64,000 bases of DNA from Ascarosepion bandense (Eukaryota > Mollusca > Cephalopoda > Sepiida > Sepiidae): the NCBI GenBank assembly GCA_037127315.1, contig JBBBDQ010001456.1:165001-229000 (forward strand), given 5' to 3'. The first letter of the stretch is position 1, and the number at the start of each line of letters is the position of its first letter. Positions 22,838-33,940 of this stretch are shown here, one piece after another. Position numbers and translations under genes: made by a program. Under the pieces are notes generated by a model that searched no databases, was not told the origin of the DNA, and worked only from the letters and a program-made list of their open reading frames with translations.

Positions 22838-23919
22838 TTATTTCTAGCGGCACCAGGTTAGTATAAAGCTGCGAGTCGCTAGGATTGTTTCATACTTAAT
22901 TAGTACAGGACAGCTTTCCAATGCTTAACGTACACATTCTTGTACTTCTATCTCAATCTACACATTACTGTAATGACCGTTACTTAAAGTTAATGCCAAT
23001 TTTACAGATATGTCGAATATATAAATTACATTCTCTCTTATAATATACATGACAACTTTCCCATTTGTTGAGAGATGACTTGGTCTCTCTACTTTGACCT
23101 TTGGCCCATATTGACAGTTTAAAAAACCCTACTATATTTGTTATATTTTCATTGTATTATAACTAAAAAAGCAAGGAATTTCTCTTTGTGGATCACTTGA
23201 AGCAGTCATTAAATAAATATTTTTAAAGAATTCTCAAATACAGTTTTAAAATTTTTATTTCAATAAACAAATATAGTGTAATTGTTGTAAGTACCAAAAT
23301 TCATACATTGATTTTTTTTTTTAACAGCCTAATTTTACCTTTGATTTTGATTTGAATTGATTTAAATAAGCTGTTTGTAAAACAAATTTTAAATTATTTT
23401 AGTATATATTTTTTTAAAGAATAGAATCATTCAGTGCCATTCACTTTGATCATGCATATTGTAAGCCAAAACCTGACTATTTGTTAGGAAGGACCCTTCA
23501 ACCTCGTTTGAATTAATTTCCTCTTTTTCTGAACAGTCAATAATACTGAATTAATGATATAACTTTAAGCAAGTCTTTATTCTTGTGTCTCTATCAATGC
23601 GCATCACAAGAATCACTTGTAAGGTTGATAGGCATAATTAAATTTCCATAAAAAAGCACTGAATTTTTAAAACCCAAATTTAATATTTTCTTGATATTTG
23701 AAGATGATGATATGAAAAACTAAAATATGAAGTATTGAATAAAAAGAACTATCAACTGTTCAGAAATCCATCTTGTTCAAACAAATTGATCAGATATACA
23801 AGGCTAATTATTCCTCTTTGATGCCTACTGCTAGTGGAATGACCATGTTTACACTGTGGCAACAGCAAGAAAACTGGCACAATCAAGCTCAGACTTTGAT
23901 CATGTGACCACAATAGTAC
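22336..23919. other. spacer with (TA)n, no gene seen
   Basis: Contains pure (TA)n at 22794-22833. A donor-like CAG|gtgagt occurs on the minus strand at 22558, but no open exon can be drawn to it. 22840-23110 is slightly richer in GC without a recognised motif. Confidence 0.55.
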
Positions 23920-24465
23920 CAACTATAAGCACGCATAAGCAAACAGTAATGCTTAGAATATTGCTGCAACATATGGTCCATTGCACCTGCTATTTACCTT
24001 GAGCTTCTTGATAAAATCCAAAGAATTAGCAATATTATTGGTCCTGATCTGGTTGCTCAGCTTCAGTCATTTACTCACTCCAGTAGGTTCCCTCTCTGTG
24101 TCTTTTCTATAAATGCCTTCATGGAAATAGTTTGGATTAACTCTTTGCTATGGTAACTAGACTTTTTAATTTAAGCACAGTACCAGACTGGCATTGAGAT
24201 GTCATCAATTACAGTTGAGCTGGCAAGATGTGGCTGAAAATTCTATGCTACAGTTTCTTTTCTTGGACTTCTCGCTTGTGGAACTCCCTTTTTCTTCTAT
24301 GCTTTCCAGCCAATTTTAATCTGCAAAAATCTACTGTACTTCTGATTATTTTTTCCTCTTCCTACTCATTATTAATGTTTCTGTTCTTAATTCTTCCACA
24401 CCCTGTAACCCCTTATGTTAGTGTTGTTACTGCCTTGCATTAAGTAATACTGATTTTTTTTAAAT
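23920..24465 (+). mobile_element. LINE-A relic, highly diverged
   Basis: Plus-strand translation recalls the LINE-A C-terminal region: APAIYLELLDKIQRISNIIG, PDLVAQLQSFTHSSR, LCVFSINAFM, then LLACGTPFF where young copies read LWNSLP. It ends in a tail (ccctgtaaccccttatgtta, ttgcattaag) and a T/A run. Many stops; an old copy. Confidence 0.65.
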
Positions 24466-24792
24466 TTATTTTTTCTAGTATTAAATGAGATAACTTTATA
24501 GGTAAAAGTAAATTATATTTCTTTATTTAATAAATTTTGGAATAACTCCGCCTTAATGAAGCAGACAATGAGACACAATTTAATGATCAAAGGCTTGCAA
24601 TACAAGTATATAGATGTGCACATTGTGGTATAGATGTTTTATAAATTAATTTTTTTTTATCATGTCAAGCAAATCATTTTAATTATTTCAGTTAATAATA
24701 ATTTGAATAATTCTAAAAGAAACTTTTAATTAGGGGTATGCTAAGCCTAGACACAAGGCTATAAAAGCACATTTGTTATAATATTCAGTTTG

Positions 24793-24828
<36 letters not shown>

Positions 24829-25729
24829 ATGCTAACAGACTCTTATCATGCTTAAAAGAGAGTTGTTCTGTATATTTTCCTGTGGGTTATGAAATTGAGG
24901 ATCCTCTGAACCAAAATCAATAAAATTTCTTTGCATGAATTGATAGTGAAATTGAGTTGGGTTCTAATTGGATGAATCCTGTATTGAAGGTCTGAAATTT
25001 ATTTATTGAAAGCACTCTTCAATGTGATAGTTATTCAAAATTGAAAGAAATTTCAAATGAATTTTAAAGTAAAGAATAGCTTGAGGGTTAAATTGATTTG
25101 AATGTCAGCCAAGTGCAGTTTTTATAAAAAATGTTAAATTCTTTCAATTGAATTATTCTAATTTATGTGCTTATAATAAAATATCTTTAAATGATGTCTA
25201 TATTAAATAAATGTATGAAGAGGGCTCAATAAGTAGATGTAGCATTTGATTTGATTGTGTAATGGCATATTAACTCATTGGTTATTTAATGCCAAAATTT
25301 TATTTTTTTTAAGCTTTGATGTAATAAAAAATGTTATTCTGCTTTCACAATTGAATACATGGTAGATAGTACTCAGCTTTTGTACATATGTTTGTGTGAA
25401 CATAATTACCAGAGGCGGTGATGTGTGTTTTATGTTGTAGTTTTGTTGAAGTTTTATTTGGAATACAGTTTGATTTCTTGAGGAAATCGGAGGATATTAT
25501 AAGGATTATTAAAGTGTTCTTTCATGTTGGTCGGTTGATTTTGTTCAGTGGTATGTCAACTTCTATGTGTTATTTAAATATTTTGAACATAATTTTATGG
25601 CGTCAACTACAGAAAAATATATTGTTGATCATTTTGCTATAAATATGTATTGTTGGTAATTGCTTTAATATAAAAATGTATTGCTGGCATCTTCACAACA
25701 GAATGTTATACTGTCATAGCTTTGTTTAG
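24466..25729. other. AT-rich spacer, no gene seen
   Basis: Includes (TA)n at 24794-24826. The 74-codon frame at 25418-25642 has no recognisable family motif. Confidence 0.55.
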
Positions 25730-25910
25730 GGGTTCACTGTTTGCCTATAGCTGAGACCCTAATAGGTACTACCACCCCGGGTCAGGGTGGATCTGGGCAC
25801 AACAGCAATTAAGAGCTGGTTCCATGCTCCTTAAAATCTCCAATCTTCTGATCAGAGCCCTTACTGCCGGATGTAGTTTATTGTCATACCCAGGACTAAG
25901 ATGTAGTAAT
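25730..25910. other. GC-richer unclassified block
   Basis: About 180 bases stand out from the AT-rich surroundings (accaccccgggtcagggtgg; gagcccttactgccggatgt). I recognise no protein, tRNA-like box or tail. It may be part of an unclassified repeat. Confidence 0.4.
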
Positions 25911-26194
25911 TGAATATATTGAATATATTGAAATTTTTGCTATGTAATATTTGATATTCAGTGCAAAATCATAGATTATTTACATTGACAAGGAAGAATA
26001 TGTTGAAAATAAATATTTGTAGTCTTATATAATTTCTTACTTGATTTACAAGCAAATATCTTGTGCTTTTTGACATTTCCTCATTATTACAATGCCAAAA
26101 AATTTCATAGTTTGACAAAAATGAATTCTTTGTAAATTCTCTTGATATGAATTCAGCTAACCTTTGACTTATCCTTATCAGAACAGCATCATTT

Positions 26195-26275
26195 TATATA
26201 TATATATATATATAATCATTTCACCCCAAGCAAGGCAGAACCACTATTGGTGTGCAGGGGGTAACAGTGAGAGAA
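26195..26275 (-). mobile_element. LINE-A 3' tail stub at a (TA)n tract
   Basis: Only about the last 60 bases of LINE-A are present (aatcatttcaccccaagcaa, gtgcagggggtaaca), next to (TA)n at 26195-26213 in the position of the poly-A tail. It is a very short 5'-truncated insertion. Confidence 0.8.
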
Positions 26276-28059
26276 AAAAAAAACACACACACACACTTAT
26301 ATGTATATATATTCTTTTTTACAGAAATATTTTTAATTATATCTGAATTTTTAAACATACACACATGTGTGTGAGTGTGTGCATGCATGATATATAAGGG
26401 TAAATGTGTGTGCAAATATTCAAAGAAATGCTACTTGCCAGTAGACAAACATTCTTTTTATAAAGAACTCTTGGCAGAATTTCAACTCTGGCTAAAAGTT
26501 GTTGCATGTCAGCAAGATAAAGACAATTTGTGGGAGCTTTTGATAAAGTGTGAGATTGTACTGTTCCATTCTCCTTTGCCTGTTTTTTTTTTTTTTTTTT
26601 CTACCCATCCTTACCTTGACATTCTTTCACCTTCACATTTCATGTACACGATTATTTGTTTGCAGCTGATGATACCAAAAAGTATTTTCTCCTTCTGTTT
26701 TCGGATTTGAAAACACACCTTTTGCTCTTAATGTTCTAAATTTATTAAGATTACATAGCACTATCTGGTGTAATTAGCTTATATGATATCATCATAAAAA
26801 CTTTATTAATGATTTAATTAAGCAACTAATTATGACTTTTCTTATCAAATATTGAATAGTAGATCTAGAGAAATTCTATAGTGCATCTTCTTTATTTAGG
26901 AATGGTCTATCTCCAACATTCATTTCAAAATAGTAAACAATTACATTCTTAGCCATCCTTTGCTACAAGCATGACCTAGGAAAATTTCAGTATATCTTTA
27001 CAGTTTAGAAAGAAACATAAAAATATGTTACAACTTTAAATCAGAGTTTTATCAATTTATGAATTTTTATTTACTTGGTAAAAAAAAGAATTCAGTATTT
27101 TTCAAGAAGACAATATTAAATGTAAAAATATTCTATTTTTGTCATCCTATTCTTTTTATTTAACTTAAATAAAAATGAGTAAAAGAAAACTGCATTGATG
27201 ATATTCATATAAGTGTTAATATTGTGTTACCACTATTTTTAAACTTATCAAGGATTATCAAACAGTCCCACAATAGACAACACTCTCTCTCTCTCATAAT
27301 GTTTTAATATTTGGTAATAATGTCTATTTGATGAATAAGATAGTTCTTTATTTTCTAATAGTAGTTGGTGCTTGAATTCAGGTGAAATGCCAGAATTTTT
27401 AATGTTGATTTTCAAGGCAGATTGGATGGTTTACTCATTACATATTGAGTGTATTTGAGCAGGAATCTTTCATTTATGCATGTCTGGTTACTGACCAATA
27501 ATTTTTGTTTTTGAATTACTTGTCATCTATTTGAACTTAAATAGTTCAATGACTTAGCATTTTCAACTTTCATTAGACTAATGAAAATTCTATTTTATGT
27601 TGATAGTTGTGTCTGGGACAGTAAATTTGTGATTGTATAATCAATGCATGTTTTGCTTCAGTTGGTATTAAAAGTGACAATCTCTAAGTTGGCAGTATTA
27701 TAATATTGATCTATTGATAATATCTATTATAATACTGATTTATGATAATATAATATTACATTAAAAATGTTATAATATTGAATTATTGTATTATAATTAT
27801 TATATTAAAAATATTGTATTAATACTATAATATAATATTGTATTAAAATATTATAATGGTAATATTTATTATAATATTGATTTGTTGAGCTAAGTGGTCA
27901 ATATTTTTAATCTCTAAGTGGGCAAGTGAATTCATAGACAAAATTGGTTTGTTGAAGATTTTATTTTTTTATCATTAGTGTTGATCATGTTAGAGGTTTT
28001 TTAGTTTAATTTTTTACATTAAATGATCCGTTTAATTAGCTTTTGTTGATAAATGCTTA
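26276..28059. other. AT-rich spacer, no gene seen
   Basis: Contains short (CA)n tracts near 26284 and 26355, a T-run at 26583-26600 and AT-only quasi-repeats around taatattg at 27700-27880. The 111-codon frame at 26375-26710 has no family motif. Confidence 0.55.
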
Positions 28060-28064
28060 AATTT

Positions 28065-28125
28065 ATCATTATTTATTGGATGATAGTAATGTGCCAATCC
28101 TTTTAAATATGTTTAGATACTTATT
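28065..28125. repeat. Direct repeat left of a mariner copy
   Basis: About 60 bases (tttatcattatttattggat) recur in the same orientation at 29288-29345, on the other side of the MAR-1 copy. Confidence 0.75.
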
Positions 28126-28370
28126 CAATATATCAATGTATTAATTTTTCCTTATTTTTTTCTATTTATTAATATGTAGTTGGTTTCTATAGAATAATTT
28201 AATGATATTTTTTGTTATTATTGGTATTGTTAATTTTACTTTTTTAAGGTTTAGTTTAATTGTTTATCTATTATAGGCAAAAGTAATTATTGTTTATTAA
28301 TGTTTGTTTTATATTTCTCAGTTTGTTATAAAATAAAATATCTGGTACGAAAAAGATATTAAATGTGCTA

Positions 28371-29205
28371 CAATGTGCAATGGATGAATTGTCATCTAAA
28401 TTACAAGAAATGAAAATAACACTGATATCTCATTTTAACAGATGTATTTAACAAAATTACATAAAAATATCTTGCATTACTAAACAGTAAATCTATACAA
28501 TTAAATTAACTTTAACGACAGCCACCAGAAAACTTTGAAATCTTCTACAGTTCTTCTGGACAATCTCCTTGTTTAAGTTGATCGATGCTGTCATAATCCT
28601 TGCTTTAAATTCATTTTTGGTGTTACAGGGAGTTTTGTTGACTCAACTGTGTCCCACACTTAATAATCAAAAGGGTTGCAGTCTGGGGAGTGAGGTGGTG
28701 AGATGTAAGGGGTGATGTGGTCCTAGAAATTGTCTGACAGCTATGAATTGGTTTTCCTGCTTGTGTGGCATGGTGCAGAGTCCTGTTGCCAGACATAGGG
28801 TTTCCCACTCTTGATCCAGGGCAATACTACCTCCTCAAGTCACTTGATGTAGGCCTCTGTGATGAGTCTGGCTTTGTGGGAAGATGAATCGAAGCATAAC
28901 ATCGCCATCACTACTGATCCCTTCAGACACCTTCATAATCATCATTAGATTCCTCCAACTCTTTCTGAATCCTCTGCACTGTCCTCAGATTGACACCAAA
29001 CACTCTGAAATGTTTGTATTAGAGCTTTCAGCATGAATGCTAAGCAGTGCAGCAGGCCTTTTCTAAATTTCTGGTGGAGTGAATTGTGTCATGGTGCTCT
29101 TTTTTTCTCATAGACGATGCCCAACTGACCCTACTATGATGTGCAGTTAACAAAATCAAAAACAATGCCCATGTGCAAAATTAAAACATAAAATAAAATA
29201 ACACT
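28371..29205 (-). mobile_element. MAR-1 copy 1, internally deleted
   Basis: A Tc1/mariner-superfamily element on the minus strand. The left terminal repeat is caatgtgcaatggatgaatt after a TA; the right end has decayed. Coding scraps in order: VNLRTVQRIQKELEESNDDY (linker), a deletion junction, then a DGDVML piece, EAYIK and QQDSAPCHTSRKT (around the second catalytic Asp) and an HTSP-type end with many frameshifts. The first catalytic Asp region is deleted. Two sister copies share about the same length. Confidence 0.8.
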
Positions 29206-29287
29206 GATATCGCTTCTACAACTTAGCCTTTAACCTTGCAATGTCAAGATGTTTCTTTGATCACTACAAATAGTTGTTTTGATGCAT

Positions 29288-29345
29288 AAATTTATCATTA
29301 TTTATTGGATGATAATAATGTGCAAATCCTTTTAGATGCGTTTAA
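29288..29345. repeat. Direct repeat right of a mariner copy
   Basis: Partner of 28065-28125 at roughly 90% identity by eye. Confidence 0.75.
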
Positions 29346-30072
29346 TCACTTTTTCTGCTTGATCATTGTGCTGTTATCACATTTGATCTGAAATCTTGAA
29401 TTTATTTCTATAACTTTTTATGAAAACAGAAAATGACACTGAAATCAGTGTAACTTGATGAACACTTTTGGCTAATGTTGCAAAACTATCTAGATGATTC
29501 TCTGCTTTAATATCTGTCTTCAATTATATTGGAGTTTTAAATTTACTGAAATTTTGTTATCCTCTTTAAAAAAAAATTGCATCGATATGTCTATATAATG
29601 AAACAATTTCAGTATAATGACATTTACTCAGTACTGTAAATAGAAACTTGGTATCTAGGTCTTTTCACTAGCTATTGAATTATATCTGCAAGTGACTTGC
29701 TATGATAAAATGACAAGTTTTGATGTTGTAAGGAGAAAAAATGTGCATATGTATATTTTTATGACTGGGTTATATGAGAAGGTTCCTTTTGAAGCATACG
29801 CCTAAGGCAGAAGCATTTTTTCACTCAATGGATGAGTATATTTAATCTTCCATGTATAGTCAGCAGGTAGCAAAAATATTCATTTTTTTGTTTGTTTATC
29901 TTTGAATCTAACATAGAACTGATTAGTGACCTACTTTTACAAAACATTTCTTAGAAGATTTTACATAGTCCATGTAAATCTTAACTATTCTAAGAAAAGT
30001 CTGGCACAAATCCATATTTATGCAACACCTAATGAAGCCTGAACTTAGTAGGTTTACCCCTGCATTGTAATA
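29346..30072. other. spacer, no gene seen
   Basis: AT-rich DNA between two mariner elements. Confidence 0.6.
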
Positions 30073-31350
30073 CATCACTCAATAAGTCCCGGGCCTGACA
30101 TATAGATGGCACCACTAATAAAAAAATCCATATGACTTTTATGAAGTACTAACCTTAAAATGGCACGTGACAAAATTTGGGCCCAATTGGATTATTAGTT
30201 TACAAGTTACACTTATTTAAGTGAAGCTACTGTTGCAAATTTTCAAAACATTGAAAAAATCTGAATTACCTGTGTTGGTAAAGCATTGCTTTCTATTTGG
30301 GAAAAAGTACTGTTCAAGCAAAGCAATGGCTTTATAAGTGTTATTCAGACTCTGCTTCATCAGAAACAATGGCTAAGAGGTGGTATGCTAATTTTAAACG
30401 TGGTCATATAGACAAAAATGATGCTGCATGCTCAGATAACCCCAAATCAGCAGTTGTCCCAGAAAATACCAAAAACATCCACAAACTCGTTTTGGTCAAT
30501 CATAAATTGAAGTTGTGTGAGATAGCAAAGGACTTGAATATATCAGAAGGCAGTGTATTCACAATTTTGCATCAACATTTGTCAATGAGAAGGCTGTATT
30601 CAAAGTGGGTGCTGTGTTTGCTCATAGTCAGTCAAAAACAACAACACATCAAAGATTCAGCATTATTTGCAACTGTTTCAATGCAACAAAGAGTTTCTGC
30701 ATAAATATGTGACAATGGATAAAACATGGATCCATCTCTTTATTCTGGAGTCAAATCGGCAGTCAGCTGAGTGGACAGCAGCAGGTGGAAACTGTCCAAA
30801 GCGACCAAAGATGCAAACATCAGCAGGCAAGGTTTTGGCCTCCATATTTTGGGATGCGCAAGGTATTTTGTTCATCGATTACCTTGAGAAAGGAATAGCA
30901 ACCAATAGCGAATATTATATGGCATTATTGGTATAATTGAAGGAAGAAATTAACAAAAAACGGCTACAAATGAAGGAAAAAAAGTGATCTTCCACCAAGA
31001 CAAAGCATCACCTCACAAGTTGATTGCAATGATGGCAAAACTACATGAATTGCATTTCGAATTGTTTCCACCTTGTTCTCCAGATCTGGCCCCAAAGCGA
31101 CTACTGGCTGTTTGCAGACCTCAAAAGAATGCTCCAAGAAAGAAATTTGGCTCCAGCAAAGAAGTGATATTGGAAACTTAGGTATATTTTGAGGCTAAAG
31201 ACAAATTGTTCTACAAAAAAGACACTGAATTGTTAGAGAAGCATTGTAATTGGTGTATCACCCTACAAAGAGACAATGTTGATGAATAAAGTTGAATTTT
31301 GCCTAAAAGTTGTTGTTTTCTTAGTTAGGTACTGGAATTATTGAGTGATG
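30073..31350 (+). mobile_element. MAR-3, full-length mariner
   Basis: A 1278-base element, the normal length for mariner. The terminal inverted repeats start catcactcaataagtcccg on the left and, reverse complemented, catcactcaataattccagt on the right. A TA precedes the left end. One nearly full-length but broken transposase lies inside. Confidence 0.88.
30250..31290 (+). pseudogene. MAR-3 mariner transposase (DD34D type)
   Basis: The transposase cuts and pastes the element by a DDD active site. Blocks in order: LVKHCFLFGK (start codon lost), helix-turn-helix region VQAKQWLYKCYSDSASSE, AKRWYANFKRG, LCEIAKDLNISEGSVFTILH, then MDKTWIH with the first Asp, SNRQSAEWTAAGG, GKVLASIFWDAQGILFIDYL, and FHQDKASPH with the second Asp. 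The third Asp (SDYWLFADLK) is there but out of frame after PDLAP. At least four frameshifts plus a stop make it inactive. The order and length match mariner transposases of about 345 residues. Confidence 0.88.
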
Positions 31351-31351
31351 T

Positions 31352-31974
31352 TATAAGCTGTACTTATAATTGTGAATATTTATATATGTATATGTCATTT
31401 CTCTATTGTATAACTTTTTCTTTGGTTTTATAAAAATGCCAAAGGATTTTTTTTTTTTTTTCAAAATTCTTATTAAAAGAAACCACCTGATGCCACGTTC
31501 TGTATCAGACAGGAATATATATATACCTACTTTAACTATATCCTATTTGCTTTTATCAAGATACAAAGATATGCCACCAACATGGCTCAAATAGTATTCA
31601 GTCTATGTTCTCACCAAAGAGCTGTAACAAGAAGTGATTACAGTTGTACAATGATTGTTTTACACCAAAACAAAGTAAAGAAAATGTGTTACAAACCTGT
31701 TATATAAACAGCATTTTCTGTCTCTTTAATAAAAACAAAATTATAGTAAGCGGCATATTTTGGCCTTAATCTGTTTGGAAAGGCTGGAAACAGTTTGTGT
31801 CTTTTGTTCACAAGTCTGTTGAAACTGGTTTTCTTTATTCTATTTATTTACTATTTTTCATTTTATGTTTGATGTACTGCATTAAATAAAAACAAAATCA
31901 AACATTACATTTTAAGTTATTTTATAAAAAATGAAGATTCTCTTAAAATTATTTTCATCTTTTATTGAAACAGA
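31352..31974. other. spacer, no gene seen
   Basis: AT-rich DNA with a T-run at 31448-31461. Confidence 0.6.
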
Positions 31975-32293
31975 TATTTCACACTCCACCCATATCTATT
32001 GAACAGGTGTAGAGGATCATCCCTTGTTCCCTGTTTAAGATGTGGTTTCCGGATTTCTCTTTTCTAATCTTTTTTTTTTTTTTTAATTGGAGTAGATAGA
32101 CCAAACTATCGCCTGGTTCACACTCCACCCACGTCTATTGAACAGGTTAAGAGGCTCATCCCTTGTTCCCTGTTTAAGATGTGGTTTCTGGCTTTCTCTT
32201 TTCCAATCTTTTCACTCTTACATAGCCCCCTGCACATCAGTGGCGTTACCACCTTGCTCGGGGTGATATGGTTTTAAAAAAAACAAAAAAAAA
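31975..32293 (+). mobile_element. Short internally deleted LINE-A with doubled 5' unit
   Basis: Two copies of the LINE-A 5'-end unit (31975-32068 and 32088-32205: ctattgaacaggt, catcccttgttccctgttta) lie in tandem, separated by a T-run. The second begins at ggagtagataga, as LINE-A does at 59120. About 20 bases after it comes the LINE-A 3' tail (32221-32275: ccctgcacatcagtggcgtt, ccttgctcggggtgat) and an A-rich end. All coding sequence is missing. This is a LINE-derived, SINE-sized element. Confidence 0.75.
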
Positions 32294-32295
32294 CC

Positions 32296-32809
32296 TCATT
32301 GCTCAGAAAATCATTTTATTTATCTATCAGTTAATCCCATTCCACATTTTTATACACCTGTTTGTTTTTTCTCCAGGATTCTACATAAATTATCTAGTTA
32401 TTTTTTTACATGAGGTATACAAATTAAAAGAACATTTTTAATGTATTTGGTTTTTACTACTTATTTGCTTTTAGCAAAGTTGTATAATATTGCCCAAGTC
32501 AAAATAACTTGTGCTGTTCATGCCTCAAGCTTAAACTTTGCTTTAAAAAATCAGATAAGAAAATTGTTTACTGATTATTCTAAGCATAGAAAAAGTATAG
32601 GATTGAAACAAAAAAGTTGCAATAAAATAATGTTTACATCTTTTATTACTGAGCATTTTATTTGAAAAAAAAACATTTTCATAAAGTTTTAAAACATTTT
32701 GCTTTCAGGTAATATGAATTTAAATATAAAGTGATTTTTGACTAAAAAAGAAAGCATAATAAAGGAAATAACAAAGAACAATTATAATGATCATGAATTT
32801 TTGAGTCTA
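32296..32809. other. spacer, no gene seen
   Basis: AT-rich DNA up to the MAR-1 copy 2 terminal repeat. Confidence 0.6.
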
Positions 32810-33651
32810 CAGGTGCACTGGGTGAATTGTTTTCTAAATTATGCAAAAAGGAAAATAACTGTGACATCTCATTTTTCACAGATACATTTACTAAAATATC
32901 TTGAAATACTATGTAAATTTATTCAATAAAATTGCCATTGTCTTCAACCATAGCCTCCAGATGACTTTGGAATCTCCTGCAACTCTTCTGGATGGTCTCT
33001 TTGATTAAGTTGGTGAATGCTATCATAATCCTTGCATTCAGTTCATCTTTGGTGTTACAAGGAGTTTTGTTGGTTTATTGCTCAACTACACCCCACACAT
33101 AATAATCAAGGAATTGCAGTCTGGTGGGAAAGTTAGGTGACCAGATATAAGGGGTGATGTGGTCATAGAAATTGTTTGACTGCCATGACTTGGTTATCCT
33201 GCTTGTGTGGCATGGTGCAGAGTCCTGTTGTCAGACATAGGATTTTCTAGCAGCCACCCTCTTGACCTAGGGCAGCACTACATCCTCAATGCACTTGTTG
33301 GATTTGAGACTCTGTGAGAAGATGAATGGTGGCATATTATCACCATCACTAGTGATTATTTCAAACACCTTCGTAATCACCATTACACTAATCCAACTCT
33401 TTCCGATTCTTCTGCACTGTCCTCAGAGTGACACCCAGACACACTGAAATGTTTGTATTGGATCTTCTGGTATAAATGTTAAGCAGTACATTTTTCCAAA
33501 TTTCTGATAGTGAATTGCGTCATGGTGATCTCATTTTCTCACAGATGGTGCCCAACTGAACCAACTGTACAGTCAACAAAATTGAAAACAAACTGCATAT
33601 ATGCACAGAATCAAAAATATAAAATAGCAATAATTTACTCATCGCACCATG
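32810..33651 (-). mobile_element. MAR-1 copy 2, internally deleted
   Basis: 842 bases with terminal inverted repeats (caggtgcactgggtgaattg; right end reverse complement catggtgcgatgagtaaatt) and TA on both sides. Minus-strand scraps: a linker ending DYEGV, a junction to SDGDNMPPFIF, then IEDVVLP and QQDSAPCH-like blocks. The deletion junction matches copy 1, so both probably descend from one non-autonomous parent. Confidence 0.82.
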
Positions 33652-33872
33652 TACTGTTGGCTGTGAATTCAAATTGACTGAATCCAATAGACATCTCATT
33701 TATTTGCTTTCAATAAACAACATCCCTTCACTTTTAGAAATACTTGAGAAGTATCACCAAAATGTCTGGCAAAATTAGAAAAAAATAATTTTAACTTTAC
33801 TTAAATAAGAGATTATGAATAATTAATTTAATTTTGCAACATGAAATACATTTTTCATTTTATTTTTAACAG

Positions 33873-33934
33873 AAGACAGCAGATGTGGTGAACTGCCTTG
33901 TAAGGGTTTTACTGCCAACTTGTAAAACATCAAA
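33873..33934 (+). other. Candidate coding exon
   Basis: A strong acceptor (tttttcattttatttttaacag) and a consensus donor (gtgagt, 33935-33940) bound 62 bases. Only one frame is open, reading ADVVNCLVRVLLPTCKTS; this looks like real protein rather than AT-rich noise, with mixed hydrophobic, Cys and charged residues. It ends with two bases of a codon. I do not recognise the protein. Possible partners downstream are 40273-40296 (24 bases, in phase) or 34085-34109 (in phase, ends in a stop). It is the best hint that the window lies in an intron-rich host gene on the plus strand. Confidence 0.35.
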
Positions 33935-33940
33935 GTGAGT

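Noticed and set aside
30678..30875. Minus-strand 65-codon frame
   Set aside because: It is antisense to the mariner transposase on the plus strand.
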